Below, piece after piece: positions 1 to 6,813 of a DNA stretch of 6,813 bases. Under the pieces are notes generated by a model. That model saw nothing but the letters and a program-made list of their open reading frames with translations, made no database searches and had not been told where the DNA came from. The DNA is from Bacteroidales bacterium (GTDB lineage: Bacteria > Bacteroidota > Bacteroidia > Bacteroidales > B18-G4), in the NCBI GenBank assembly GCA_023145125.1, contig JAGLEK010000276.1, positions 1 through 6,813 of the forward strand, in the 5' to 3' direction. The translations under genes and the position numbers were made by a program. Positions within the stretch are counted from its first letter, which is position 1. Each line of letters begins with the position of its first letter.

Positions 1-662
1 TTAATATTTTCTATATACAATAGTTTAACCCTGGGGCTTTCGCCTTTAACATAGGTTTCATCCATGTATTGGAGGACTTCTTCAACGCCCATCTGGGCAC
101 TGTTGCCAACACTGAAAACTCTTGCAAAGGGAAGCCCCATGGGGATCCCTGCTTCCATGATAAAGCATGCCGTTGCTCCCGATCCACTGATAAAATCACA
201 TCCTTGCATGTCGAGCTTCGGAATGGGCAAAGTGAATACACCATGGTATTCGGGGGTCATCACGCCAATGCAATTGGGCCCGATCAGGCCCCCATCAACA
301 CTATTGACCGTGTCAACGATCTGCTTTTCGAGTTCTGCCCCTTCTTCACTTTCTTCGCTGAATCCGGCAGACAGGATGATAAATCCGCGTGTATTCTTTT
401 CCTTCGCCAGTATCTCAACCGTTTCGGGGATGTATTTCGCCGCGATGGCTATGATCGCCAGGTCGATGTCAGGTAATGCTGAGGGATCGTTATAACATCT
501 GATCCCAAGTACTTCGGATTCTTTCGGGTTTATTACATATAGCTCTCCCTTGAACTTGCCGTCAATAAGGTTTTTCAGGATCTTGCCGCCGGGTTTGCCG
601 ACATCATTGGATCCTCCGACTACTACAATACTTCCCGGATCTATAAGTGCTTGTGTGACCAT
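1..662 (-). CDS. ADP-forming acetate/acyl-CoA ligase, alpha (CoA-binding) part, 3' end outside window
   Basis: 220 codons are visible; the gene continues past the left edge. I translated it by hand from ATG 662-660. An in-frame TGA lies three codons upstream (671-669), so this is the first possible start. Residues 10-20 form a Rossmann-type CoA-binding loop (SIVVVGGSND). They are followed by YVINPKE (42-48), a GFIILSAGF segment (93-101), GPNCIGV (128-134), the ligase loop SGSGA (159-163), SVGNSAQ (184-190) and LYIENI (215-220). This order matches the alpha part of NDP-forming acyl-CoA synthetases (ACD family), which convert acyl-CoA, ADP and Pi to acid, CoA and ATP in the cytosol, a common energy-conserving step in fermenters. 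The phosphohistidine of the family would lie beyond the window, so activity and the presence of a fused beta (ATP-grasp) part cannot be judged. The usual loop residue is Gln (SQSG) and here it is Gly. It starts 43 bp after the transporter stop and is probably cotranscribed. Exact substrate unknown. Confidence 0.85.
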   Translation of the reverse strand, partial: MVTQALIDPGSIVVVGGSNDVGKPGGKILKNLIDGKFKGELYVINPKESEVLGIRCYNDPSALPDIDLAIIAIAAKYIPETVEILAKEKNTRGFIILSAGFSEESEEGAELEKQIVDTVNSVDGGLIGPNCIGVMTPEYHGVFTLPIPKLDMQGCDFISGSGATACFIMEAGIPMGLPFARVFSVGNSAQMGVEEVLQYMDETYVKGESPRVKLLYIENI

Positions 663-705
663 CTTTCTTCATATTTTGGCCATCCCTGAGGCCTGTTTTG
701 TTATA

Positions 706-3700
706 CTATCTAACGAATTTTTTAAAAACGCTGCTTCTGCGTGTAATGGCATTAAGTGAAAATTTATCGGCAAGGGCATTGGTCCTTTCCCGAAGCTGGT
801 TCAATATGCGCAGCTTATTCTTGTCAGTGTTTTGCAATTGCTTATTAAATGCAGCAATGGTCACCGATAATTGTGGCATCTCAACCGCCTTGCTAACATC
901 ATTTTTGAGCATGTTCAACACAGTCATGCTCTGTTCGATCAGTTCTTTTGTTTCTATGATCTCATCAAAGAACCAGTCACGTGTTTCTTCTGTTGCCGTT
1001 TTAACAGGCGCCATGAACTCCTGGTGCAGGATATAGTCTACCATTTTCTTTGCCCTGAGGGTTACAGGCCTGTGATCGTTAAACTGCGATGTTTTGAAAT
1101 TATCGAATATTGTCCTTTCTACCAGGTCGATCTTATTTACGACTTCATCAGCATATGTTACAAGTTCATCCATGCTTTCAGTGAGGACTTCATTCCAGTC
1201 TTCTTCGAACTTCTCTTCATCCAGTTGTGATGCTGCATCGGCAAGAGTGTCGTGAAAGATCTGTGTTGAATGATGCTTTGCAGCTTCAATGTTATTCAAA
1301 TATGACAGATACTGATGATCGATCTGTCTGTCCAGTGATTGATGAAGCCTGTACATTATGTCCTTGGCCCGGGTTATGAAGTTGAAGAGCTCCAGCTCCA
1401 GTTTTGTGAAATTATTGAGCAGAACCTGGTTGGTCCTCCACTTTTTCGGGATGCTATCGAACACTTCTGCCTGGTCTTCATGTGCTACTGCATACTTTTC
1501 GTTTCTACCGATAAAACCGGAGCTGTTGGGCTGATGCAACTCCTTGCTGATCTGCCTGACCACAAACATCGTCTTATTGAGCATAAGCGAATAAAATGTT
1601 TGAAGGGATGCCTCGTTCAGCTTATCGATCTGCTCACGGTAATCATTATATTCTGTTATCTTCTCTTCGATCAGCCTCGCTGTTTCCTCTTCAGGATTCA
1701 GCTTGTTAAGTAAAAAGTAATGATCGAAGATCCTGTTGTTCAAGCCCTGGGTTTTGATCACCTGCTGCAGGCTGATCATACCCCAGTTCTGGAATACTTC
1801 CGTTAATTCAGCAAATATCTGATTGTTGAAATGGGATGCAATCAACTTGCGGTAGCGTACTTTTTGTTTTTTAGTTCCGCTGAAGGATCCATACAGCAAC
1901 TGTTTTCTCAGTTTATACCGGATGGTTTTCCAGCTGTCTCCGCTTTTGATGCTCAGGTCAGAACGCCTGATGCCTTTGAACATGATCTCAGGTGCCTGGA
2001 GAATGATGGCTGAACATTTTTTCTTGTACAGATCAACGGCATTGCGGAGTATTTCTTCCTGCTCAACAAAAGCTGTATCTTCCTGCTTGTGAATGACCTC
2101 CAGGGTTTTGTCGAAGATGACGCGGTAAGTGTCACTGATTCTTTCTTTCCAGTCATCAAGCCCTTTTATCGCAGGCAGTTCATCCTTTAGTTCCTCAAGG
2201 AGTTTGCCCGATGATTTAACGATCTCAGCATATACTGAGCGGTTCAGGCTGAAGAGGTCCACCATGAGGGTATTGAACACTTCTTCGTTCATGGCCTTGA
2301 CCTCATTATAGATAATCCTTAATTGTTCTGCAGCAGCAGTATCTGCAGGATAGTCAATTTCAGGGATCTTTAATTTTCTGCTGATCACCAGGTCGATATC
2401 TCCGTCAGTATAGTCTGATTTCTCCTGCTTGAACATTCCTTTACTCCTGCCGATCTCCAGGTCTTTAAAGTATGATGATGCTTTCACAAGCACCACTGTG
2501 CTTACATTCTGGCAAAGCCTGTTCACCTGGTTCACATAATCCTGTTCTGCGCCTTCACGAATATCGGGTATCCCGAGAAAAACAATATCTGAGTTGGATG
2601 ATTCCACTTCAATAAGTTCATTGACAGGGCGCTTTTCGATCTGGTTATTGATAACCTTGATCTCTGCATCCATCCTGATCGATTCCAGGATATCTTCGAC
2701 ATCCCTGATGAGCGATTCTTTTTCATCATTGATAGAGTTGATCATCAGGATCCGTATACGGGCATTTTTCCAGTTTTCGGAAAGCCACATGAATTTGACG
2801 AGGGAAAGTACCAGGTTACAGTTGTTTCCGCCACCCCGGCACCACACATCGATGATCTCATGTTTGCCAAAACCATGATCTTTGTCGTAGTCCATCATCA
2901 GGATGTTAAGGTCGAGCTCGCCCAGTGAACGTATCATCCTGGCAAATCGCACCGGGTCCTGGCTTTGTTTGGCCCAGCCAAATAGCACTGTGTTTGGCTC
3001 TACCCCTGAGAAACCATAGGTGGAGGAGATCGCCTCTATCCCTTCGTAAATATTTTTGCATTCCTGCCGGCGGGTAAACATGCCCTCATTGTCACGGGCC
3101 TGGTCATCGTCATCAGCTGGCTGGCGCTTTTTGAACAAGGTAGTGGCTGAGCTGTTCAGGATGAGGTCGAAATTCGACAGGAAGCCCTGGTTGCCTGTAA
3201 GATCTTTGCCGAACTGTATCAGGTGCGGGCGATTTTTGCTACCACCACTGAACAGGATGATATTGGGCCTCCAGTTACGCTCTTCCAGTCCCTTGCGGTC
3301 AATACGGTGCAGGATCGACCGGGCGATGGCTGTCCATACGCTCTGCCACACATCGCCGAAGTCGAGTTCAAGTTTTTTTTGCTTTATGTAGAGGTATATC
3401 CCGGCAAGAATTATCATGGCAAGGAACATCACCGGCGTATCGAGTTTGAACATCACCCCAAAGCAAGCTGCAAAGCCAATGATCCCAACCCATTTAGATA
3501 TCCTGAAGCTCGGTCTGAAATCGGCGCTTGCCCACCTTTCCAGTGCAAAGGCAATGTTGATGAAGCCATAGGCGGCGATGAAAAACATGGATACGATAGC
3601 CGCAATAACATTAAGATCTCCTATCAATATTCCGCCTTCAGCGAGCAGGAATGTAAAAAGGAGTGCATTGCGGGGTTCACTGTTGATGCCATAGCCTTTT

Positions 3701-4641
3701 CCAAAGATCTTTGGTGTGATCCTGTCGCGCGACATAGCCTGCAGTATCCGCGGGCCGCCGAGGATACCACCCAGGGCAGAAGACAGTGTCGCACCCCAGA
3801 TACCTGCCACAACGAGAGGCGAAGACCATGCAATCTTCATCAGGAAGTTACTGTCCTCCATCAACATTTGCCTGTCGACAAGCAGGCCAAAGGCCAGGGC
3901 AAGTGCGATATAAACCAGGAGGCCTGTTACAATGGCGGACATGGTACCGAAAGGAATATTCTTTTGCGGGTTTTTCAGGTCGCCCGACATGGCCACCCCG
4001 GCAGTGAAACCGGTTACCGCAGGGAAAAAGATCGCAAATACGGTTGTGAGTGAAACACCATCAGCAACGGGAAGCCAGCTGGCATTTTCCCCGGAGGAAG
4101 TATCCCCGGTAAACAACCCGATACCAATGGATGCCAGTGAAAGCACGATAGCACCCAGTATGAAAAATTGTGTTTTTATCGCTATGGAAGTGCTGATATA
4201 GGCAATGACTATCAGCATAACCAGGATGATCGAGCCCAGTATCCTGAAATCCTGTATGGTGTTGCCCATTCCGGTGATATCCCGGATCATCTCAATGCCC
4301 AGGAAGTTTTCACAAAAACCAATGATATACAGGGAAATGCTGAGTGCCGTACCAACAAACATGGTAATCCCGATCGAGCCTCCCATGGGCAATCCAAGGC
4401 TTCGCGACAATATATAGTAAATGCCACCGGTCTTGATCTTCTTGTCGGTGGCAATGCTGGAGATGCTGAGGCCTGTTGTGATAGATATGATATGCGCCAG
4501 CATAATGATGCCTATGGCTGTAATGATCCCGGCCTGCCCGACTACCCAGCCAAGCCTCATATACATGATCACCCCCAGGATGGTGAGGATGGAAGGTGTA
4601 AACACACCTGAAAATGCACCGAATTTTTTCTTTACAGCCAT
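706..4641 (-). CDS. Cation-chloride cotransporter (SLC12 / Na-K-Cl type) with long helical C-terminal extension
   Basis: 1311 aa inner-membrane secondary transporter of the APC superfamily, expected to couple Cl- movement to Na+ and/or K+. About 12 hydrophobic segments lie between residues 15 and 420. Family motifs seen: RLGWVVGQAG in TM1 (29-38), TGLSISSIAT (56-65), GGIYYILSRSLG (72-83), the TM3 tyrosine Y105 that aligns with the K+-binding Tyr of NKCC1, FFPAVTG in TM6 (205-211; P207 and T210 align with K+/Cl- ligands), and the TM8 pair S287-S288 in GATLSSAL, which matches the Na+ site of NKCC/NCC and is lacking in KCCs. Residues 458-735 match the eukaryotic SLC12 cytosolic domain: RPNIILFSG, PNTVLFGW (549-556), IDVW (597-600), WKNARIRIL, and VVLVK (716-720). 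The remaining ~575 residues are unassigned helical sequence. Start: an in-frame TGA lies two codons upstream (TGA CAG ATG). It follows the lipoprotein gene by 17 bp. From memory, bacterial relatives usually end near 730 aa, so this one is very long. Ion specificity is inferred only. Confidence 0.93.
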   Translation of the reverse strand: MAVKKKFGAFSGVFTPSILTILGVIMYMRLGWVVGQAGIITAIGIIMLAHIISITTGLSISSIATDKKIKTGGIYYILSRSLGLPMGGSIGITMFVGTALSISLYIIGFCENFLGIEMIRDITGMGNTIQDFRILGSIILVMLIVIAYISTSIAIKTQFFILGAIVLSLASIGIGLFTGDTSSGENASWLPVADGVSLTTVFAIFFPAVTGFTAGVAMSGDLKNPQKNIPFGTMSAIVTGLLVYIALALAFGLLVDRQMLMEDSNFLMKIAWSSPLVVAGIWGATLSSALGGILGGPRILQAMSRDRITPKIFGKGYGINSEPRNALLFTFLLAEGGILIGDLNVIAAIVSMFFIAAYGFINIAFALERWASADFRPSFRISKWVGIIGFAACFGVMFKLDTPVMFLAMIILAGIYLYIKQKKLELDFGDVWQSVWTAIARSILHRIDRKGLEERNWRPNIILFSGGSKNRPHLIQFGKDLTGNQGFLSNFDLILNSSATTLFKKRQPADDDDQARDNEGMFTRRQECKNIYEGIEAISSTYGFSGVEPNTVLFGWAKQSQDPVRFARMIRSLGELDLNILMMDYDKDHGFGKHEIIDVWCRGGGNNCNLVLSLVKFMWLSENWKNARIRILMINSINDEKESLIRDVEDILESIRMDAEIKVINNQIEKRPVNELIEVESSNSDIVFLGIPDIREGAEQDYVNQVNRLCQNVSTVVLVKASSYFKDLEIGRSKGMFKQEKSDYTDGDIDLVISRKLKIPEIDYPADTAAAEQLRIIYNEVKAMNEEVFNTLMVDLFSLNRSVYAEIVKSSGKLLEELKDELPAIKGLDDWKERISDTYRVIFDKTLEVIHKQEDTAFVEQEEILRNAVDLYKKKCSAIILQAPEIMFKGIRRSDLSIKSGDSWKTIRYKLRKQLLYGSFSGTKKQKVRYRKLIASHFNNQIFAELTEVFQNWGMISLQQVIKTQGLNNRIFDHYFLLNKLNPEEETARLIEEKITEYNDYREQIDKLNEASLQTFYSLMLNKTMFVVRQISKELHQPNSSGFIGRNEKYAVAHEDQAEVFDSIPKKWRTNQVLLNNFTKLELELFNFITRAKDIMYRLHQSLDRQIDHQYLSYLNNIEAAKHHSTQIFHDTLADAASQLDEEKFEEDWNEVLTESMDELVTYADEVVNKIDLVERTIFDNFKTSQFNDHRPVTLRAKKMVDYILHQEFMAPVKTATEETRDWFFDEIIETKELIEQSMTVLNMLKNDVSKAVEMPQLSVTIAAFNKQLQNTDKNKLRILNQLRERTNALADKFSLNAITRRSSVFKKFVR
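709..2436 (-). other. Unassigned helical C-terminal extension of the transporter (residues ~736-1311)
   Basis: This part of the transporter gene begins after the last recognisable SLC12 cytosolic strand and runs to the stop codon. It is in frame with no interruption, so it is a genuine fusion and not a frameshifted neighbour. The protein is highly charged, poor in Gly and Pro and rich in Lys, Glu, Leu, Ile and Asn. It has no membrane-spanning stretch and no signal sequence, so it should be cytosolic. Helical stretches with heptad-like spacing can be seen at about 770-870, 985-1030, 1080-1190 and 1215-1285. A basic segment (about 905-932, with KLRKQLLYG and KKQKVRYRK) could touch lipid, nucleic acid or a partner protein. 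I recognise no catalytic motif and no known domain. Oligomerisation, volume or ionic-strength sensing, or tethering to a partner are all possible, but nothing in the sequence selects between them. Confidence 0.7.
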
Positions 4642-4658
4642 CTGTCAGAGCTTCATGC

Positions 4659-5171
4659 TTACTTCAGTTTTTTGAATTTACTGAAATCATTATCAAGGAT
4701 GCAGGTATTCAGTTCCAGGACTTCATTGTTATACTGACTGCGTTTGCCACAATTGAACATCACAGTCAGCGGGTCACTGTCGATGATCATCTCAAGCAGT
4801 TCGTCTTTAGTGGGTGTTTTGTCCAGGGCAATATATGCTTCATAAGTGATACTAAGAAAGGCAACATTTTCTGTGATACCACGGTTGTCGAGAAGGAATC
4901 CGTCCTCCAGCTCAGTCGGAATGGCGGGCTTGCCCCTGTATTTAAGGTCGCCGGGAGCCGGGAAGGAGACAATATCAGTTCTTTCTGCATTCAGGATCAC
5001 AGGCACCAGGGCATTATAATCGGCTTTGGTCTTGTAGATGAGAGCGTCAGGCCCTGTTGAGGTAACTCCTGTGCTTTCGATTGGTGCACCTGAGGTGCTC
5101 TGACTGGAATTCGAACAGGAAAATGAGCTTATCGCAATGATAACAACTAATAATAGGAGTGTTTTTTTCAT
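4659..5171 (-). CDS. Predicted lipoprotein of unknown function
   Basis: 170 aa, not a family I can name. Residues 1-18 form a type II signal peptide: MKK, then a hydrophobic run, then SFS before Cys19, which would be lipidated. The lipobox is relaxed, as is common in Bacteroidota. Residues 20-42 are a Ser/Thr/Gly-rich linker. The region just after Cys19 (SNSSQS) lacks the acidic cluster typical of the Bacteroidota surface-export signal, so the protein may stay facing the periplasm; this is inference. The mature domain (about 43-170) is mixed alpha/beta, with YKTKADYNALVPV (46-58), a DGFLLDNRGI segment (90-99) and two cysteines, C141 and C157, that could form a disulfide. It is the first gene of the leftward unit, has a good -7 box about 35 bp upstream, and ends 17 bp before the transporter start. 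No clear Shine-Dalgarno precedes the ATG. Confidence 0.85.
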   Translation of the reverse strand: MKKTLLLLVVIIAISSFSCSNSSQSTSGAPIESTGVTSTGPDALIYKTKADYNALVPVILNAERTDIVSFPAPGDLKYRGKPAIPTELEDGFLLDNRGITENVAFLSITYEAYIALDKTPTKDELLEMIIDSDPLTVMFNCGKRSQYNNEVLELNTCILDNDFSKFKKLK

Positions 5172-5205
5172 TTCAGTAATAATAATTTGGTATAACTATT
5201 GTATG

Positions 5206-5213
5206 CAAATATA
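5206..5213 (-). promoter_or_regulatory. Bacteroidota-type -7 box for the leftward unit
   Basis: Read on the minus strand the sequence is TATATTTG, a perfect match to the Bacteroidota -7 consensus TAnnTTTG. The expected transcription start is near 5200, leaving a leader of about 30 nt before the ATG at 5171. At the expected -33 distance there is only an AT-rich stretch with a T-run (5226-5231) and no TTTG, so the upstream element is weak. It would drive the lipoprotein, transporter and CoA-ligase genes together. Confidence 0.6.
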
Positions 5214-5293
5214 CACAGAAGCATGAAAAAATTTATACAGAGGCTCCCTCAGGCCTTAAATTTTGTTTTTTTTTGAGGAAATATAGAGGAAAA

Positions 5294-5324
5294 TTGACTT
5301 CCAACACAATAATTATTAATTTTG
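5294..5324 (+). promoter_or_regulatory. Bacteroidota-type promoter for the DUF1573 gene
   Basis: TAATTTTG at 5317-5324 fits the -7 consensus TAnnTTTG exactly, and TTG at 5294-5296 fits the core of the -33 element with 20 bp between them. Transcription is expected to start near 5330, giving a leader of about 30 nt before the ATG at 5359. An A/T-rich tract that includes nine T's (5266-5274) lies upstream and could act as an UP-like element. The start codon is preceded by only a weak AGG, as is normal in this phylum. Confidence 0.7.
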
Positions 5325-5358
5325 CAGTTCTCTTAACAAACATTAAAATTGAATCAGG

Positions 5359-5820
5359 ATGAAAAAATCATTGATCATTATAGCTCTTAGCTTTTTTGCA
5401 GCTTTCCAGCTTACTGCCCAGTCAAGTGAACAGCCGGTTGAAAATCCGAATGCACCGGTAATCACTTTTGATAAGGTTATTCACGATTACGGCACCATAA
5501 AGCAGAATTCAGATGGTGGTTGTGAATTTGTATTCACCAACGACGGCAAAGAACCGCTCATACTCTCAAGGCCTAAGTCCAGTTGTGGTTGTACAGTGCC
5601 TACCTGGCCAAAGCAGCCCATACTGCCCGGGAAAAGTGAATCTATCAAAGTTACATATACTACAAACAGGGTAGGGCCATTTCACAAGACAGTTACCATA
5701 TACTGCAATGCTTCCAACAGCCCTGTAAAGCTTCAGATAAAAGGAAAGGTTGTAAAGGCTCCTGCTGAGGTGATGCCTGAGAAGGAAACCAATACCGGTG
5801 CAACACCGATAAACAAGTAA
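5359..5820 (+). CDS. Secreted DUF1573 domain protein
   Basis: 153 aa. Residues 1-20 are a signal peptide (MKKS, hydrophobic core, then LTA before Q21, a likely signal peptidase I site), so the protein is exported to the periplasm or envelope. Residues 34-134 form one DUF1573 unit, an Ig-like beta-sandwich of the ASH/MSP type. Its hallmarks are VITFDKVIHDYGTI (34-47), the FVFTNDGKEPLIL segment (57-69), SSCGCTVP (74-81), the PILPGKSESIKVTY strand (87-100) and VTIYCNASNSPVKLQIKGKV (112-131). C76 and C78 are the conserved CGC pair; C55 and C116 are additional and could pair in the oxidising periplasm. The last 20 residues are a polar tail. Length is normal for single-domain members. The family is abundant in Bacteroidota, with no established biochemical role that I know of. 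It has its own promoter and is followed by an intrinsic terminator. Confidence 0.93.
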   Translation: MKKSLIIIALSFFAAFQLTAQSSEQPVENPNAPVITFDKVIHDYGTIKQNSDGGCEFVFTNDGKEPLILSRPKSSCGCTVPTWPKQPILPGKSESIKVTYTTNRVGPFHKTVTIYCNASNSPVKLQIKGKVVKAPAEVMPEKETNTGATPINK

Positions 5821-5829
5821 GATTTATAT

Positions 5830-5853
5830 CCCGGTAGCAATGCCGGGTTTTTT
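5830..5853 (+). terminator. Rho-independent terminator after the DUF1573 gene
   Basis: CCCGGTA (5830-5836) pairs with TGCCGGG (5841-5847): six Watson-Crick pairs and one G-U pair, closed by the GNRA-type tetraloop GCAA (5837-5840). Six T's follow directly (5848-5853). It begins 10 nt after the DUF1573 stop codon and ends 19 nt before the aminotransferase ATG. It should end most transcripts of the upstream gene, with some read-through possible. Confidence 0.88.
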
Positions 5854-5872
5854 ATTATCCAATTCAAAAGCT

Positions 5873-6813
5873 ATGCCTAAGATCTCACAAAAAGGGCATC
5901 AGATGCCCGAATCACCCATTCGTAAGCTCGTTCCATATGCTGATGTAGCAAAAAAGAAGGGACGTACTGTATATCACCTGAACATCGGGCAACCGGATAT
6001 AGAAACGCCTGAAGTGGCCCTGAATGCCATCAGGAACTTTGACCAGAAGGTTGTGGCCTATAGTCATTCTGCAGGCATACTGTCGTACAGGGAAAAGCTA
6101 TGTGAATATTACCACAGGCATAATATTGAAATTACCCCGGATGAGATCATTGTCGGAGCCGGTGCTTCGGAGGCAATTCTCTTTGCCATGAACTCATGTC
6201 TCGATACCGGGGATGAGATCATAATTCCCGAACCTTTTTATGCTAATTACAATGGCTTTGCCATAAATGCCGGCGTAGTGGTGGTCCCCATCTTTTCTGA
6301 TATTGAGTCGGGATTTGCACTTCCTCCTATTGCCGATTTTGAGAAAGCCATTACCGACAGGACCAAGGCCATCCTGATCTGTAACCCCAATAACCCTACC
6401 GGTTATCTCTACTCGCAAGAAGAACTTGAGATGCTGAGGGATATCGTAAAGAAATATGATCTTTTCCTTATCACTGATGAGGTATACAGGGAGTTTTGTT
6501 ACGATGGCAATACACAATATTCGGCTATGTACCTGAAGGGTATTGAACAGAATGTGATCATGATCGATTCTGTAAGCAAAAGGTACAGTGCATGTGGCTT
6601 CAGGATCGGTTGTATGATCTCTAAGAACAAGGAAGTGATGAGTACGGCATTGAAATTTGCCCAGGCAAGGCTGAGCCCACCCACTTTCGGACAGGTAGCT
6701 GCAGAGGCTGCCATCGACACACCTGATAGTTATTTTGAAGAAGTGTCGAAAGAATACCTCGCCAGAAGGGATGTGGTTGTGGAATCCATCAACAGCATTC
6801 CGGGCTGTTACTG
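5873..6813 (+). CDS. Class I/II PLP-dependent aminotransferase, aspartate aminotransferase type, 3' end outside window
   Basis: 313 codons are visible, translated by hand; the gene runs off the right edge. It is a cytosolic fold-type I transaminase that would move an amino group between an amino acid (probably aspartate or an aromatic/branched substrate) and 2-oxoglutarate. Seen in order: HQMPESPIRKLVPYA near the N-terminus (9-23), LNIGQPDIETP (36-46), the cofactor-phosphate loop GAGASEAI (95-102), PEPFYANY (119-126), NPNNPTG (171-177), TDEVYREF (201-208; D202 and Y205 contact PLP), and SVSKRYSACGFRIG (233-246), where K236 is the Schiff-base lysine and R244 lies just after it. All expected catalytic residues in the visible part are present. 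The start at 5873 matches the usual N-terminus; another in-frame ATG at 5840 lies inside the terminator hairpin. No strong promoter or Shine-Dalgarno is visible in the short gap. Substrate cannot be fixed from sequence. Confidence 0.9.
   Translation, partial: MPKISQKGHQMPESPIRKLVPYADVAKKKGRTVYHLNIGQPDIETPEVALNAIRNFDQKVVAYSHSAGILSYREKLCEYYHRHNIEITPDEIIVGAGASEAILFAMNSCLDTGDEIIIPEPFYANYNGFAINAGVVVVPIFSDIESGFALPPIADFEKAITDRTKAILICNPNNPTGYLYSQEELEMLRDIVKKYDLFLITDEVYREFCYDGNTQYSAMYLKGIEQNVIMIDSVSKRYSACGFRIGCMISKNKEVMSTALKFAQARLSPPTFGQVAAEAAIDTPDSYFEEVSKEYLARRDVVVESINSIPGCY

Noticed and set aside
663..705. GGCC...GGCC inverted repeat between the transporter and CoA-ligase genes.
   Set aside because: Four-bp stem without a following T-run on the minus strand; not a credible terminator.
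3223..4053. A 276-codon open frame on the plus strand opposite the transporter membrane domain.
   Set aside because: It is antisense to a clear SLC12 core, its product is rich in His, Cys, Arg and Pro with no recognisable motif, and no promoter is seen. It is a codon-bias shadow, as are the other antisense frames across 706-4641.
4645..4656. Three-codon minus-strand frame (ATG AAG CTC TGA) just before the transporter start, a possible leader peptide.
   Set aside because: Too short to judge, with no ribosome-binding site or attenuator structure. Expected by chance.
5241..5274. AGGC/GCCT inverted repeat followed by T-rich sequence ending in nine T's, resembling a terminator.
   Set aside because: The stem is only 4 bp with an 8-nt loop, the T-run is 9 nt away, and no gene ends here on either strand. 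More likely AT-rich promoter-upstream DNA.
5840..5872. In-frame upstream ATG that would add 11 residues to the aminotransferase.
   Set aside because: It lies inside the terminator stem, and family members begin with a sequence like that at 5873.
1..6813. Defence system, CRISPR array, insertion sequence or phage remnant.
   Set aside because: No direct-repeat array, terminal inverted repeats, transposase or integrase motif or target duplication was seen. All recognisable genes are metabolic, transport or envelope genes.

Overview
The window looks like an ordinary chromosomal segment from a member of the Bacteroidota, most likely an anaerobic or fermentative Bacteroidales-like lineage. The evidence is perfect Bacteroidota-type -7 promoter boxes (TAnnTTTG), almost no Shine-Dalgarno sequences, a DUF1573 secreted protein, and an aminotransferase with the SKRYSACG active-site form I associate with Bacteroidota. 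Assignment to order is inference. I see no mobile element, CRISPR array, tRNA, rRNA or phage gene.

Layout: two transcription units diverge from a 187-bp AT-rich intergenic region (5172-5358). The leftward unit (minus strand) runs lipoprotein (4659-5171), then a very large cation-chloride cotransporter of the SLC12/Na-K-Cl type (706-4641, 1311 aa), then the start of an ADP-forming acetate/acyl-CoA ligase (1-662, cut by the window edge). The gaps are only 17 and 43 bp, so the three are probably cotranscribed. The rightward unit (plus strand) is a secreted DUF1573 protein (5359-5820), an intrinsic terminator with a GNRA tetraloop (5830-5853), and a class I/II PLP aminotransferase of the aspartate aminotransferase type (5873 to the end, cut).

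The most unusual item is the transporter. It has a 12-helix APC-fold core with the Na+ and K+ site residues of NKCC proteins and a complete eukaryote-like SLC12 cytosolic C-terminal domain. This is followed by about 575 further residues of charged, predominantly helical sequence that I cannot assign to any family. That extension is the best candidate here for undescribed biology. The other genes look like housekeeping or envelope functions; a functional link between the transporter, the lipoprotein and the CoA ligase rests on gene order alone.
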